Assembly (NCBI RefSeq): GCF_007990775.1
Contig: NZ_BJXB01000009.1
Coordinates: 1 to 64,000 of the forward strand
Direction: 5' to 3'
DNA from: Deinococcus cellulosilyticus NBRC 106333 = KACC 11606
GTDB taxonomy: Bacteria > Deinococcota > Deinococci > Deinococcales > Deinococcaceae
Length of the DNA: 64,000 bases
Shown: positions 1 through 9,651 of the stretch, one piece after another
How positions within the stretch are numbered: the first letter of the stretch is position 1
Layout: every line of letters starts with the position of its first letter
The notes under the pieces: generated by a model
Told to the model about the DNA's origin: nothing
Seen by the model: only the letters and a program-made list of their open reading frames with translations
The model's database searches: none
Translations under genes and position numbers: made by a program

Positions 1-23
1 GGAGTGCAGTAAACCCGAAAGCC

Positions 24-410
24 ATGACCAGACCACTCCCCCTGACCCTCCTGGCTGTTTCCCTCACCACAGGTGCTTTCGCCCATGGGGCCCACCTGGA
101 AATCCAATCCATCCAGGTCTTGCCCACCAACAAAACCAGCGGGTTTTTGAAAGTGCAAGTCAAAAACTTTGAAAACGTCACCAACACCCTGCAGGCGTTT
201 GCCTCCAGTGGGGTGAAATTCACCCTGGAGAAAAAAGTCGGCGGGGTGTACCAGAAAACCAAAAGCTGGCCGGTGAAGCCTGGCATCCAGCGGCTCGACA
301 AAAACACCCAGTACCGGGTCCGTTATCAGGGCACCTTCCAGAAGACCAGCAAAGGCATCCCCATCACGGTGCTGGGCAGCGGCATGGTCGCCACAGTGGT
401 GGTGAAATGA
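24..410 (+). CDS. Small secreted protein, PCuAC-like
   Basis: A 128-residue protein with a clear signal peptide (basic start, hydrophobic core, cleavage near AFA-HG). The mature part is a single beta-rich domain whose layout recalls periplasmic copper chaperones of the PCu(A)C family, but the Met/His copper ligands of that family are not visible, so copper binding is doubtful. Its stop overlaps the start of the next gene in an ATGA, so the two are translationally coupled. The family call is weak; secretion is well supported. Confidence 0.6.
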   Translation: MTRPLPLTLLAVSLTTGAFAHGAHLEIQSIQVLPTNKTSGFLKVQVKNFENVTNTLQAFASSGVKFTLEKKVGGVYQKTKSWPVKPGIQRLDKNTQYRVRYQGTFQKTSKGIPITVLGSGMVATVVVK

Positions 411-1474
411 CCGACGTGCTGGTCATCGGCGGGGGGCAGGCGGGACTGGCCACCAGTTACCACCTCAAACAGCAGGGCATCCGTCACCTGGTGTTGGACG
501 CAGGGAGGCACACAGGGGACAGTTGGCGGGAGCGGTACGATTCACTCAAACTCTTCACCCCCACCCAGCACAGCTTGCTGCCCGCCCTGTCGTTTCCAGC
601 CAGGCGGGACCATCACCCCACCAAAGATGAGGTGGCCAACTACCTGCAGGCGTATCGGGAGGTGCACGGACTTCCCGTCAAACACGGTGCCCGGGTGGTG
701 GAGTGCCGCTCTGAAGGGGCAAGTTTCAAGGTCAGGACCGAAGTTGGGGAAACCTTCACCTCCCAGGCAGTGGTGGTGGCCACCGGACCGTTCCAGAAAC
801 CCTTCACCCCCCACCTCAGTCAGGAACTGAGCCCTGGCGTCTTGCAACTGCACTCCAGTGGTTACCAAAACCCCTCTTCGGTCACTGGAAAGCGGGTGCT
901 GGTGGTGGGTGGAGGAAACTCCGGGTTTCAGATTGCCGAGGAACTCTCTGAAGACCATCAGGTGACGGTGGCCATCGGCAAGAAACCGTCTTTTGTGCCT
1001 CAACGCATCCTGGGCCGTGATGTGTTTGACTGGCTGGATGTGCTGGGGTTCATGGACAAACCTCCCCACTCCCTGATTGGGCGGATTTTGCAGCAAAGGG
1101 ACCCGGTGATCGGATCAACAGTCCCCCAGTTGGTCAGGGAGGGGAAACTTGCCGTCACTTCACGCATCGTGGGGGTTCAGGGGGGCCTGCCGGTGAACCA
1201 GGAAGGTCAGACCCTGCAGGTGGACACGGTGTTGTGGGCCACGGGCTTCCGGCCCGATTACAGCTGGCTTTCCACCCCGGTGGTCCGTCAGGACGGCCAG
1301 GTGCTGCACCGTGAGGGCGTCACCCCGCACCGGGGGCTGTACTTTGTGGGACTGTCCTGGCAGCGCTCCCGGAGGAGTGCGCTCATTGGTGGGGTGGGCC
1401 GTGATGCCCTGTTGATTGCGCAGCACCTGAAAGAGCACCTCAAGAAACACCTGACGCCATCCGGTGCTGTTTGA
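407..1474 (+). CDS. FAD/NAD(P)-binding oxidoreductase, CzcO-like monooxygenase
   Basis: 355 residues. A Rossmann FAD motif GGGQAG lies at residues 8-13, with a second dinucleotide motif GGGNSG near residue 167 and the ATGF motif near the C-terminal third. This is the layout of single-component flavin-containing monooxygenases annotated as CzcO or putative flavoproteins. It probably oxidises a small substrate using NADPH and O2; the substrate is unknown. The start overlaps the upstream stop (ATGA), so it is co-expressed with the small secreted protein. The CzcO name comes from neighbourhood with metal genes, not from proven metal transport. Confidence 0.85.
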   Translation: MTDVLVIGGGQAGLATSYHLKQQGIRHLVLDAGRHTGDSWRERYDSLKLFTPTQHSLLPALSFPARRDHHPTKDEVANYLQAYREVHGLPVKHGARVVECRSEGASFKVRTEVGETFTSQAVVVATGPFQKPFTPHLSQELSPGVLQLHSSGYQNPSSVTGKRVLVVGGGNSGFQIAEELSEDHQVTVAIGKKPSFVPQRILGRDVFDWLDVLGFMDKPPHSLIGRILQQRDPVIGSTVPQLVREGKLAVTSRIVGVQGGLPVNQEGQTLQVDTVLWATGFRPDYSWLSTPVVRQDGQVLHREGVTPHRGLYFVGLSWQRSRRSALIGGVGRDALLIAQHLKEHLKKHLTPSGAV

Positions 1475-1514
1475 CCATCAGGGCACCCTCCATTCCCAAC
1501 CGCCAAGGTGAAAC

Positions 1515-2195
1515 ATGCCAGACCTGCCCAAAGTGTTGGTGATCGAAGATGAAAAAGACACCGCCCGCTTCATCGAACTTGAACTGCAAGCCGAAGGCTA
1601 CCACACCCACATTGCCCTGGATGGCCTCACCGGCCTCGCCCACTTTCGGGAGCATCAACCCGACCTGGTGATCCTTGACCTGATGCTTCCTGTGCTTGGA
1701 GGCCTGGACGTCACCCGCCGCATCCGCAAAACCAGCAACACCCCCATCCTGGTGCTCAGTGCAAAAGATGCCTTGCAAGACAAAATTGACAGCCTGGATG
1801 CTGGTGCGAACGACCACCTCAGCAAACCTTTCTCCATCGAAGAGTTGCTGGCACGGGTGCGCGCCCATCTGCGCCGGACGAACCCCACTTTGAATGGAGA
1901 GCTGCGCATTGCTGACCTGGTCATCGATTTGCACGGCCGGGAGGTTTTCAGGGCAGGGCGTCGGATTGAATTGACCAGCAAGGAATTTGAACTCCTTGAA
2001 TTCCTCAGCCGTCACCCGGCACGGGTGCTCTCGCGGTATGAACTGGAAGAACAACTTTGGCCAGGGTACGTCGGTGGCAGCAACGTGGTGGATGTGTCCA
2101 TCGGGTGCTTGCGGCGCAAACTGGAAAGGGAGGGAGAACGCCGCCTGATCCACACCATCCGCAGCGTTGGCTATGTCCTGCGTGATGACCGTTGA
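1515..2195 (+). CDS. OmpR/PhoB-family response regulator
   Basis: 226 residues. The N-terminal receiver domain has the acidic pair E11-D12, phospho-acceptor D55 (VILDLMLP) and the conserved lysine in SKPFS near residue 105. A C-terminal winged-helix DNA-binding domain follows, including RRxLEREGER and a VRSVGYVL-type wing. All key receiver residues are present, unlike the other two regulators in this window. An SD-like AAGGTGAAA precedes the ATG. No sensor kinase gene lies next to it, and the adjacent downstream 900 bases are non-coding, so its partner must be elsewhere. Confidence 0.93.
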   Translation: MPDLPKVLVIEDEKDTARFIELELQAEGYHTHIALDGLTGLAHFREHQPDLVILDLMLPVLGGLDVTRRIRKTSNTPILVLSAKDALQDKIDSLDAGANDHLSKPFSIEELLARVRAHLRRTNPTLNGELRIADLVIDLHGREVFRAGRRIELTSKEFELLEFLSRHPARVLSRYELEEQLWPGYVGGSNVVDVSIGCLRRKLEREGERRLIHTIRSVGYVLRDDR

Positions 2196-3098
2196 AAGGC
2201 CCTCCTGGGGTTCTGCTGGACGGCCCAGGAAACACACCCATTCCCACAGGGACTTTCTCTCCACCCGCATTCGACCCTGACAGCAAGTTTTTGCTTCGCC
2301 ACCCTTGAGGTGCTGACCTTGCAGCGGTAGACCTGCAAGGTGGGGTGACCGTGGCGCAGCGTGGTGGGGTGACGGGATGTGCTCCCGGGTGTCCAGGGTC
2401 TTGCAACGCTTCTGTAGGGGGGTGTCCCCGTCAAATGGTGGGCAAAGTAGCCCTGGGCGTTCCGTATGTCTGGGTGGAACAAATCTCCCAGGAGGCCGTC
2501 GCCACCGGTGGCTGGATGGGATCGCCCGCACCTTTTTGGGCCTGGAGCTGGAGCCCTTGAGAGGAGGTGGTGGCCCTGGGCAGGGCCACTGACGTCCAGC
2601 AGGGCCGTGCCTCTGAAATCAACAACGATCTGATTGCCTTGCACGGTTGACAGGAACGAAGCTTCACCCTGCAGGGAAAGGGTTTGCTTTTGACTCAACC
2701 AACCCCCATTCGTGTCTGTCCTGGCTTTCCAGGCACACGTTCCCAGGGGTGACATGGGTCGATGAGGCCCACCCTGTTGGTGGCCCGCAGATGGTGTGCT
2801 ATGAGGGTGTTGGTCGGATGGGCGAGCAGCGAGGGTGGCAGCAACTGGAGAGGCGGCATGTGGGCATGATCTTTGAAAATCGGCTGAACCCTCAGGTCTT
2901 GCTGCTGGTTGCGGAACGCAAGTCAACGCAGCTCCGGGTGAGGCTCAAGTCCCTGTGCTGAAGACCGCCAGCAGCACAGCCGCGTTTGCGCTGGGCGGGA
3001 TGTCATGAGTGGGGGCAGGGTTCAGCCTGACAAGGGCTGTAGGGTGGGGCAGGTCGGGTGAGGGGCGTGCCCTCGATTCACATTGTACCCAAATCGAC
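2196..3098. other. Non-coding or decayed stretch
   Basis: About 900 bases with no convincing gene. Open frames exist on both strands, the longest about 250 codons on the minus strand, but they show biased, low-complexity or Cys/Trp-rich translations without recognisable domains. A frame ending at 2961 has a plausible C-terminus but no family signature. It may be remnants of lost genes. Confidence 0.5.
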
Positions 3099-3128
3099 TT
3101 GTTACATGAATGAATGTTCATATATTAT
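3099..3128 (+). promoter_or_regulatory. Promoter with SmtB/ArsR-type operator (ATPase 1)
   Basis: Operator TACATGAA-N6-TTCATATA spans 3103-3124. A promoter TTGTTA-N18-TATTAT (3099-3104, 3123-3128) is interleaved with it, so bound repressor would cover the spacer and the -10 box. The ATG at 3135 lies 12 nt after the first base of the -10 box, suggesting a leaderless mRNA. The same architecture occurs at 10966, 13059 and 27267. Confidence 0.75.
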
Positions 3129-3134
3129 GGGGTC

Positions 3135-5276
3135 ATGACCGAAGCCCGAAAGAACACCCTCACCTACTTCGTCGACGAAATGGACTGCGCAAGCTGCGTC
3201 AAAAAAGTCGAAGCCGCCACCGCCCGGCTCCCCGGCGCACAGGTGAAACGCACCAACTTCACCACCCAGATCCTGGAAGTCGAACTCGACGAACAGCAGA
3301 CCCCCCGAAAGACCCTCGAACAAAACCTGCAATCCCTCGGCTACAAACCCAACCTCAGGGAAGAAAACGGCCAGGCCCCCCACAACCACGCCGGCCACGA
3401 AGCCGGACACAGCCACACCCATGAGCACGAAAGTGGCCCCTGGTACAACACTGGACAGGGCAAACTGGTGTGGCAAACCGGCCTCCTCTTGCTGATCGCC
3501 TACGGACTGGGTTTCCTCTACCCCCAGTACGCTGGCGGGTTTTACATCCTGGCCACGGTGCTCGGGGTGTGGCCCCTGATCAAAAAAGCCTATGCCTCTG
3601 CACGCCTCGGGGACCCCTTCAGCATCAACATGCTCGTCAGTGTGGCCTCCATCGGAGCCCTGCTGATTGGAGAAGCCGCTGAAGCCGCCGTGGTGGTGTT
3701 CTTCTTCGCCATTGGAGAGCTCCTGGAAGGGGTGGCCGCTGGCCGGGCCAGAAGCAGCATCAAAGCCCTCGCGGCACTGGCCCCCAAGACCGCAACCCTG
3801 ATGGAAAACGGGGTGCCCAGGGACATTCCTGCTGAAGCTCTGCAGGTCGGACAGACGGTCAGGGTGGCCCCAGGAGGAAGGATCCCTGCAGACGGCACAA
3901 TCCTTGAAGGCCAGAGCAGCATCGATGACTCGCCGGTGACCGGAGAGAGCGTGCCGGTGAACAAAGGACCTGGAAGCACCGTGTTTGCTGGCTCCATCAA
4001 CACCGAAAACGTGATCACACTAAAGGTGGAGAAAGCCGCAAAGGACAACACCATCGCCCGCATCATCAAAATGGTCGAGGAAGCCGAAGAAAGCAAAGCC
4101 CCCACCTCCCGCTTCATTGACCGCTTCAGCCGCAAGTACACCCCCTTTGTGGTGCTGGCCAGCCTGCTCACCGTGCTGGTCCCCCCCCTGCTGTTCGGGG
4201 GCCAGTGGACGGAGTGGCTCTACAAGGGGATTTCGCTGCTCCTCATTGGTTGCCCCTGCGCCCTGGTGCTCTCCACCCCCGCAGCCATCACCTCCGGGAT
4301 TGCCAGTGGGGCCAGACGGGGCCTCCTCATCAAAGGCGGAGCAGCCCTGGAAAGCCTGGGCACCCTGAAAACCATTGCCTTTGACAAGACCGGCACCCTC
4401 ACCGAAAACAAACCCCGGGTCACGGATGTGGTCACCCTGGAAGGCACCGAAACACAGGCCCTCGAGATCGCTGCTGCTGTGGAATCCGGGTCCCACCACC
4501 CGCTCGCCAAAGCCATTGTGGAGAAAGCTGGAACGGCCAGCCTTCCACCCGTCACCGAAGCAAAAGCCCTCTCTGGAAAAGGGGTGAGTGCCGTGATTCA
4601 GGGGGTCACCCACCTGGTGGCTTCCCCCAAACATGCCCAGACCCTCACCGACCTCTCAAAACACCAGCACACCATTGAGGGGCTTGAGCAACAAGGAAAA
4701 ACCGTGGTGGTGGTCCTGAAGGACACCACGGCGCTGGCGCTGATCGCCATCCGTGACGAAGCCAGAAAAGACGCCAAAGAGGCCATCTCTGAACTGAAAG
4801 ACCTCGGGGTGGGTGCCGTGATGCTCACCGGGGACAACCGAAGGACCGGACAGGCCATTGCCAGTTCACTGGGCATGGACGTGCAGGCTGAGCTCCTCCC
4901 GGAAGACAAACTCCGCATCATCCGGGACATGAAAGCGAGAGGCGGCATCGGAATGGTCGGGGACGGCATCAACGACGCTCCAGCCCTCGCAGAATCCACC
5001 GTGGGCATCGCCATGGGGGGCGGCACCGACGTGGCCCTGGAAACCGCAGATGCAGCCCTGCTGCGGAGCAACGCCAGAGACGTTCCAGCCCTGATCCGCC
5101 TGTCCAGAAGAACCATGGGGAACATCAAACAAAACATCATCTTCGCCCTGGGCCTCAAACTCATCTTCCTGGTGACCACCCTACTGGGTTACACCAGCCT
5201 GTGGATGGCCATCCTGGCCGACACTGGAGCCACCATGATCGTCACCGCCAACGCCCTGAGGCTCCTCAGGAAATGA
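3135..5276 (+). CDS. Zn/Cd/Pb-translocating P-type ATPase (ZntA/CadA type)
   Basis: 713 residues from ATG 3135. A frame-open ATG at 3114 sits inside the operator and is unlikely. Domains in order: one N-terminal HMA domain with MDCASC (C18, C21); a His-rich linker near residues 80-97; transmembrane helices; the actuator; the membrane metal-binding C373-P-C375; phosphorylation site DKTGT (D417); GDGINDAP near residue 610; and a last helix ADTGAT whose Asp is typical of P1B-2 pumps. It exports divalent soft metals from the cytoplasm. Expression is probably de-repressed by metal through the overlapping SmtB-type operator. It is a paralogue of the pump at 13095. Confidence 0.92.
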   Translation: MTEARKNTLTYFVDEMDCASCVKKVEAATARLPGAQVKRTNFTTQILEVELDEQQTPRKTLEQNLQSLGYKPNLREENGQAPHNHAGHEAGHSHTHEHESGPWYNTGQGKLVWQTGLLLLIAYGLGFLYPQYAGGFYILATVLGVWPLIKKAYASARLGDPFSINMLVSVASIGALLIGEAAEAAVVVFFFAIGELLEGVAAGRARSSIKALAALAPKTATLMENGVPRDIPAEALQVGQTVRVAPGGRIPADGTILEGQSSIDDSPVTGESVPVNKGPGSTVFAGSINTENVITLKVEKAAKDNTIARIIKMVEEAEESKAPTSRFIDRFSRKYTPFVVLASLLTVLVPPLLFGGQWTEWLYKGISLLLIGCPCALVLSTPAAITSGIASGARRGLLIKGGAALESLGTLKTIAFDKTGTLTENKPRVTDVVTLEGTETQALEIAAAVESGSHHPLAKAIVEKAGTASLPPVTEAKALSGKGVSAVIQGVTHLVASPKHAQTLTDLSKHQHTIEGLEQQGKTVVVVLKDTTALALIAIRDEARKDAKEAISELKDLGVGAVMLTGDNRRTGQAIASSLGMDVQAELLPEDKLRIIRDMKARGGIGMVGDGINDAPALAESTVGIAMGGGTDVALETADAALLRSNARDVPALIRLSRRTMGNIKQNIIFALGLKLIFLVTTLLGYTSLWMAILADTGATMIVTANALRLLRK

Positions 5277-5291
5277 CACCAGAAGGCACAC

Positions 5292-5330
5292 GTGAAGGCC
5301 ACCCCTGCAACCTGTTGTGGTGGCCTTCAC
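5292..5330 (+). terminator. Stem-loop after ATPase 1
   Basis: A 12-bp perfect inverted repeat (GTGAAGGCCACC and its complement) flanks a 15-nt loop, 16 nt after the ATPase stop. No T-tract follows, so intrinsic termination is likely but not certain. Confidence 0.55.
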
Positions 5331-5968
5331 CGTTCACCCGATCCAGCTCAGGGGCATCCCGTCCACAGGCACATGATGAGCCATGATCGTCCATCAGGCA
5401 ACCTGGTTCCCCTGGAGGGTTGCTGAACCAGAGGTGCAGATCACCGCATTTTGGAGCAGGAATGCTGTTCAACCTGGTGTGCTTGCGGGATTGACACCCT
5501 TCAGGCACGACCGTTCAAAAGGGATGCAGGTGTGAGGTGAGATGGAAGATCATCATGAGCAGCACAGTTTTGTGCCCTGACCAAGCACCTTTGGATGGAT
5601 TCGGTCCAACGCACAGGAAGAAGGGGTGACCTGGGGTTGTCCCGCTGACCAGATGATATGGGCACCTTGTGGAACGGTTTCAGGGCCTTTTTGGACAGGC
5701 GACCAGCGATGGCTGCAGCCTGTCTTTCACGGAATGAAACGGGGTTCAGTGGATTCACTTCAAGGTTTTTCAACCCTGTCTGGAAGGCCCCTGTCCCCTG
5801 AATTGCACCGCTGCCTTTGGGGGTTCTCCATCACATCAACCAGGGGGGTGCCATGTTGAAGTGGAACCCACAGGATCACCCACCACCAACGATCAGCGAG
5901 ACCTTTTCAGGGCGTTGGTGAACCGCGGCATCCCCATGTCCGGCCTTCAGGCGTCTTGCTGGATGCTT
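5331..5968. other. Intergenic stretch without recognised gene
   Basis: About 640 bases. A 90-codon minus-strand frame (5501-5773) and a 77-codon plus frame show no domain or ribosome-binding site. Nothing convincing is seen until the TATACT box at 5969. Confidence 0.5.
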
Positions 5969-5981
5969 TATACTTTGCAAT

Positions 5982-6725
5982 GTGCCCATGGATGCCCCGG
6001 TGCTTTTGTTTGTTGCAGATCCTGCTGGGGACCAGCGGGGGGACGGAGGGTACCTGTTGCCTGGCACCCTTTCAAACCTTGAAGTGGCCAGTTTGGATTT
6101 GCGTTCTTTTGCCGTGCGCAACGAGGGGGGAAACCTCAAGCTGGAAGTCGGCATGGCTGCCCTGGAAAACCCCCTCAGGGCCCCAGTTGGATTTTCAGTT
6201 GCCGTGCTGGATGTGTTCATCAAAACCGCTCCTGGAGGGGATGAGCGTCTCGCCGACACGGGGTTCGTGACCCCCAGCAACCAGGGGTGGCAGCACCACC
6301 TGTCCATTTCCCCTTTGAAATCCACATTCCAAAAGTGGGACCCCTCGGGTGGGGTCGAGGTGCAAGAAGGTGCTTTTCAGGTGCAGACCCAGGGCACCAC
6401 CGTGCACATCTCCACCTCCCTCCCAGCAGGCCAATACCAGTACTGGGTGATGGTCAGCGTCTTCGATCCGCTCACCCCGACGGGGGTGGAGGCACCCAGC
6501 CTGGGCGGCAACCCCAGTCACCTGCGCAGTTCGTTGCAAAATGCTCCTGTGCCAGTGGATGTGCTGCTGGCAGGTGAACAACAACCGGTGTACCGTGAGG
6601 GCACCCTCCCTGCGGTGGGAAGGTTCCGGGATGGTCGCCCCTGGTGGTTGTTGCTGCTGGGGGGGATCGGGATGGCGGGTGCCTTTTGGGCCACATTGCA
6701 ATTGTGGCGGCGGGAAAATCGGTGA
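5982..6725 (+). CDS. Glucodextranase C-terminal-module (DOMON-like) membrane-anchored protein
   Basis: 247 residues from GTG 5982, with ATG 5988 as alternative. TATACT at 5969-5974 lies 13 nt upstream, suggesting leaderless translation. The body (DPAGDQRGDGGY, GFSVAVLDVFI and the following strands) matches the carbohydrate-binding C-terminal module of glucodextranases (PF09985-like). The C-terminus has a hydrophobic helix (residues about 220-240) followed by RRENR, a membrane anchor. There is no obvious N-terminal signal peptide, so the protein may be truncated at its start or exported unusually. No catalytic glycosidase domain is present. Confidence 0.7.
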   Translation: MPMDAPVLLFVADPAGDQRGDGGYLLPGTLSNLEVASLDLRSFAVRNEGGNLKLEVGMAALENPLRAPVGFSVAVLDVFIKTAPGGDERLADTGFVTPSNQGWQHHLSISPLKSTFQKWDPSGGVEVQEGAFQVQTQGTTVHISTSLPAGQYQYWVMVSVFDPLTPTGVEAPSLGGNPSHLRSSLQNAPVPVDVLLAGEQQPVYREGTLPAVGRFRDGRPWWLLLLGGIGMAGAFWATLQLWRRENR

Positions 6726-6784
6726 CGGAGTCCCCGGAGAGGTCGCTCCGACCAGGGGTGCTTCGGGAGAGTCTCCTGGAGGCC

Positions 6785-7800
6785 ATGGACATTTTTCGAG
6801 GGCTGTCCATTGTGGAAGTGGTGTGCCATCACCTGCTGTTGATCGTTCTGAACCGCACCTTGCATTTCGCGGTGCCTGTTTTTCCGTGCATGACTGCAGA
6901 TGACTTCACCCAGGCTGCAGTCATGAAGCCTTTCAATGCCAGGCGTTTTCACAGGGGAGGTTTCAAAAAGAGCCTGATGCCACATGTGATCTGGACACTG
7001 CTTTATGGGGAAAAGATTCATGCGGTTGGTGGTGACCTGCTGGACTGGGAACGCTGGCTGTTCTGGCTGCAGTGACGCAAAAGACATGCCCACCTGTACT
7101 TTCTGATGGTTGCCCTGCGTTCTGTGCCCTTTTTCCCATGGTTGTTCCGCTCTGGAAACGCCAACAGCGGCATTTCTGGTGGGTGACCTGGATGGCTTTT
7201 GCCACACAGGCCGGGGTGTATTTGCTCAACAAGGAAAGCGCTCTGGTGGACTTCCGGTTTCCAGCGACCCTGGTGTGGTGGCACCTGCCTGCCCGGGCAC
7301 TGGGAATGTATGTCGGCAGCCACGACCAAGGGTTTGAATGGGTGCGGCGCAACCACCGCCTTTCCATTTGTGTGTTGGCGGCGGTGGAGTTTGACCTGCC
7401 CCCGGGGGGTCAACAGCATGCTGGGTCTTCCTGTGAACAATGGTGAGTGCCATGCAGCACACTGGCGGTTCACCACCTTTGCCTTGATGCGCTTCGGCCT
7501 GGCCCACAGTTTCTCCAGGGGGCCAGTCGGATTCCGGAAACCCATGGCTTTCTGGGCAAGCACAGCCTGCACGTTTGCCTGGTGCATCCATGGGTGCTCG
7601 ATGTGCTCAAACGGTTTTCAACCGGGTTGTTTTTGCTTTTTGTTGGGGTGTGTGGCAATCTCTTTGCTGTTCCCCTGGGGATGGCCCATGGGTTGCGCAA
7701 CTCCAGGTGGTCGGTGTGGTTGTTTGGGAGGGGACGGCAGCATCCGCCCACTGAGGCATGGGGGGCAAGAAAGGTGCTTGTGCGTTGGCACGCTGGGTGA
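6785..7800 (+). pseudogene. Degraded acyltransferase-3 (OafA-like) membrane protein
   Basis: Translation from 6785 reads as an acyltransferase-3 N-terminus (MDIFRGLSIVEVVCHH), then hits TGA at 7073. In the same frame it resumes with HLYFLMVAL (7091), then continues in another frame as a Trp-rich membrane segment (about 7141-7350). It ends in a frame carrying LGKHSLHVCLVHPWVLDVL and a last hydrophobic helix (about 7550-7740). These pieces match successive segments of one O-acyltransferase of about 330-350 residues. At least one stop and two frame changes separate them. The remnant follows the carbohydrate-module gene and may once have been co-transcribed with it. Confidence 0.75.
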
Positions 7801-8006
7801 GGAGGCAGACGCCTCTGAGACAGACTGCATCACCCCATGGTGTGGGGCTCAAAATGTCAAGTTGGGCAGGGGTTCCACAACGCCAGCACCCCTCCCGGCA
7901 GCGTCCGTTTCCCAGCAAAATTCTTGCACCTCTCTGGTCGTGCTCCGGTGTGGAACCCAGTGCAGTGCACCTTTGTTGCCTGTGGGGTGGGTTATACTGG
8001 GGCTTA

Positions 8007-8369
8007 ATGATTGAGACGTCTCAAGAAGATGTGTGTGAAGTGTCGTGTGTGCATCCGGAGGCGGTGCAGGCCGCCCGGAAAGCCCAACCTGCAGATGCCT
8101 GTGTGGAGGTGGCCAGTGGACTGTTGAAAGCGGTGGCTGACCCCACCCGCCTGAAAATTCTCTCGGCCCTGTCCACCACAGAGCTTTGCGTGTGTGACCT
8201 GGCGGTGGTGGTGGGGATCAGTGAGTCGAACGCCAGCCATCAACTCAGGCTGCTGAGGACCGCGAGGTTGGTGCGTTACCGCAAAGAAGGCCGGGTCGCG
8301 TACTACTGCCTGACCGACCACCATGTGAAGGAACTGCTGGGGAGTGCATTGGAACACGCCATGGAGTGA
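8007..8369 (+). CDS. cadC: CadC-like ArsR/SmtB-family metal-sensing repressor
   Basis: 120 residues from ATG 8007, preceded by TATACT (7993-7998). The N-terminal DVCEVSC pair and ELCVCDL in the DNA-binding domain reproduce the four-Cys alpha3N site of CadC. The C-terminal helix keeps the D, H, H and E pattern (TDHH and ALEHAME) of the structural zinc site. It should bind DNA as a dimer and release on Cd, Pb or Zn. It is the best candidate, with the ArsR at 15705, for the shared operator at 3103, 10970, 13063 and 27271. The neighbour downstream is the DUF475 gene. Confidence 0.88.
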   Translation: MIETSQEDVCEVSCVHPEAVQAARKAQPADACVEVASGLLKAVADPTRLKILSALSTTELCVCDLAVVVGISESNASHQLRLLRTARLVRYRKEGRVAYYCLTDHHVKELLGSALEHAME

Positions 8370-8526
8370 AACACCCACCGCTGACCTCCAAAGGTGTTTT
8401 CGCGTAAGATGGTCAAATGCAAAAACCTGTACATCCTTTCAGACATTCCTTTCGGGTGGCTTCTGCCCCCATTCAACTTCCTCCTGGTCATCCGCTCCCA
8501 TGTTCAGATTTGTTCAGCAGGGCAGC

Positions 8527-9552
8527 ATGCTGAGCAAAGAGTTCGGCTTTGCTTTTCTGGTGACCCTGATCTGCCTTGCCGGGGCTTTTGTTTACGGCCT
8601 GCAGACCGGAGGCATGGGCACCGCAGGCTCCTTTTTGCTGATCGCCGTGATTCTGGGTGTGATGGAAGTGTCCCTCAGTTTCGACAACGCCGTGGTCAAC
8701 GCCAGTGTGCTCCGAAACATGAGCGAAGTGTGGCAACGCCGCTTCCTCACCTGGGGGATTTTGATTGCGGTGTTCGGGATGCGTTTCGTGTTCCCCATTT
8801 TGATTGTGGCGGTGGTCGCCAACCTGGGGTTCATCGAAGTGGCCCGGCTGGCCTTCAGTGACCCTGAAGCGTACGCCCGTCACCTCACCCAGGCAGAAGT
8901 GCCCATCTCGGCGTTCGGGGGCACCTTCCTGCTGCTGGTGTTTTTGAAGTACCTGATGGACCCCGAGAAAGAAATTCACTGGTTGACCTTCATTGAGCGT
9001 CCGCTGGCCAAAATTGGCCGTCTGGACACCATTCAGGTGTTCCTCACCGGTGTGCTGCTGCTGGTTCTGGTGAACTATACGGTGGCAGGGGAAGAAAAAC
9101 TCACTGCCCTGATTGCAGGTGTGGTGGGCATCCTGACTTACATCTTCATTGATGCCCTCGGGGGCCTGTTTGATGCCGATGACATGGCGGCCAAAGCAGG
9201 CGCAGCAGGCCTCACTGCCTTCATTTACCTGGAGGTGCTGGACGCCAGTTTCTCGCTGGACGGGGTGATCGGGGCGTTCGCCATCACCCGCGAAGTGGTG
9301 GTGATTGCCGCAGGCTTGTGCATCGGTGCAGTTTTTGTGCGTTCCCTCACCCTGATGCTGGTGAAAAAAGGCACCCTGCAGCAGTACGTGTTCCTGGAGC
9401 ATGGGGCACACTACGGAATTGGCGCTCTGGCCATCATCATGCTGCTGGGGATGAACGAAAACATCCACATCCCTGAACTGGTCACCGGCCTGATCGGGGT
9501 GGGTTTCATTGTGGCCTCGGTCCTGTGGTCTGTGCGGCACCCTCCCAGGTGA
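8527..9552 (+). CDS. DUF475 / TerC-related integral membrane protein
   Basis: From ATG 8527 the protein has 341 residues; ATG 8500 is possible. It is almost entirely hydrophobic with about nine helices and the two internal repeats typical of TerC-like proteins. Acidic intramembrane motifs SLSFDNAVVNASVL (N-terminal half) and DASFSLDGVIGAF (C-terminal half) are the presumed metal sites. DUF475 proteins are linked to tellurite or metal stress and possibly to metal loading of exported proteins. Placement after cadC fits a metal role. A strong terminator follows. Confidence 0.85.
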   Translation: MLSKEFGFAFLVTLICLAGAFVYGLQTGGMGTAGSFLLIAVILGVMEVSLSFDNAVVNASVLRNMSEVWQRRFLTWGILIAVFGMRFVFPILIVAVVANLGFIEVARLAFSDPEAYARHLTQAEVPISAFGGTFLLLVFLKYLMDPEKEIHWLTFIERPLAKIGRLDTIQVFLTGVLLLVLVNYTVAGEEKLTALIAGVVGILTYIFIDALGGLFDADDMAAKAGAAGLTAFIYLEVLDASFSLDGVIGAFAITREVVVIAAGLCIGAVFVRSLTLMLVKKGTLQQYVFLEHGAHYGIGALAIIMLLGMNENIHIPELVTGLIGVGFIVASVLWSVRHPPR

Positions 9553-9570
9553 AAGCACCCTCACTTGAAA

Positions 9571-9597
9571 CCCCTGGAAGCCTTCCAGGGGTTTTTT
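9571..9597 (+). terminator. Intrinsic terminator of the DUF475 gene
   Basis: A 9-bp perfect stem CCCCTGGAA / TTCCAGGGG with a 3-nt loop is followed directly by TTTTTT, 18 nt after the stop codon. Confidence 0.9.
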
Positions 9598-9651
9598 ATG
9601 CAGGGTTCCCCTTCAGCAGGGGGTGTCAGGACCACAGGATGGCCCCAGAAA

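Noticed and set aside
2171..2926. 251-codon minus-strand frame in the gap after regulator 1
   Set aside because: No domain, no ribosome-binding site, and composition unlike real genes here.
3114..3134. Earlier ATG for ATPase 1
   Set aside because: Lies inside the operator and before the expected transcription start.
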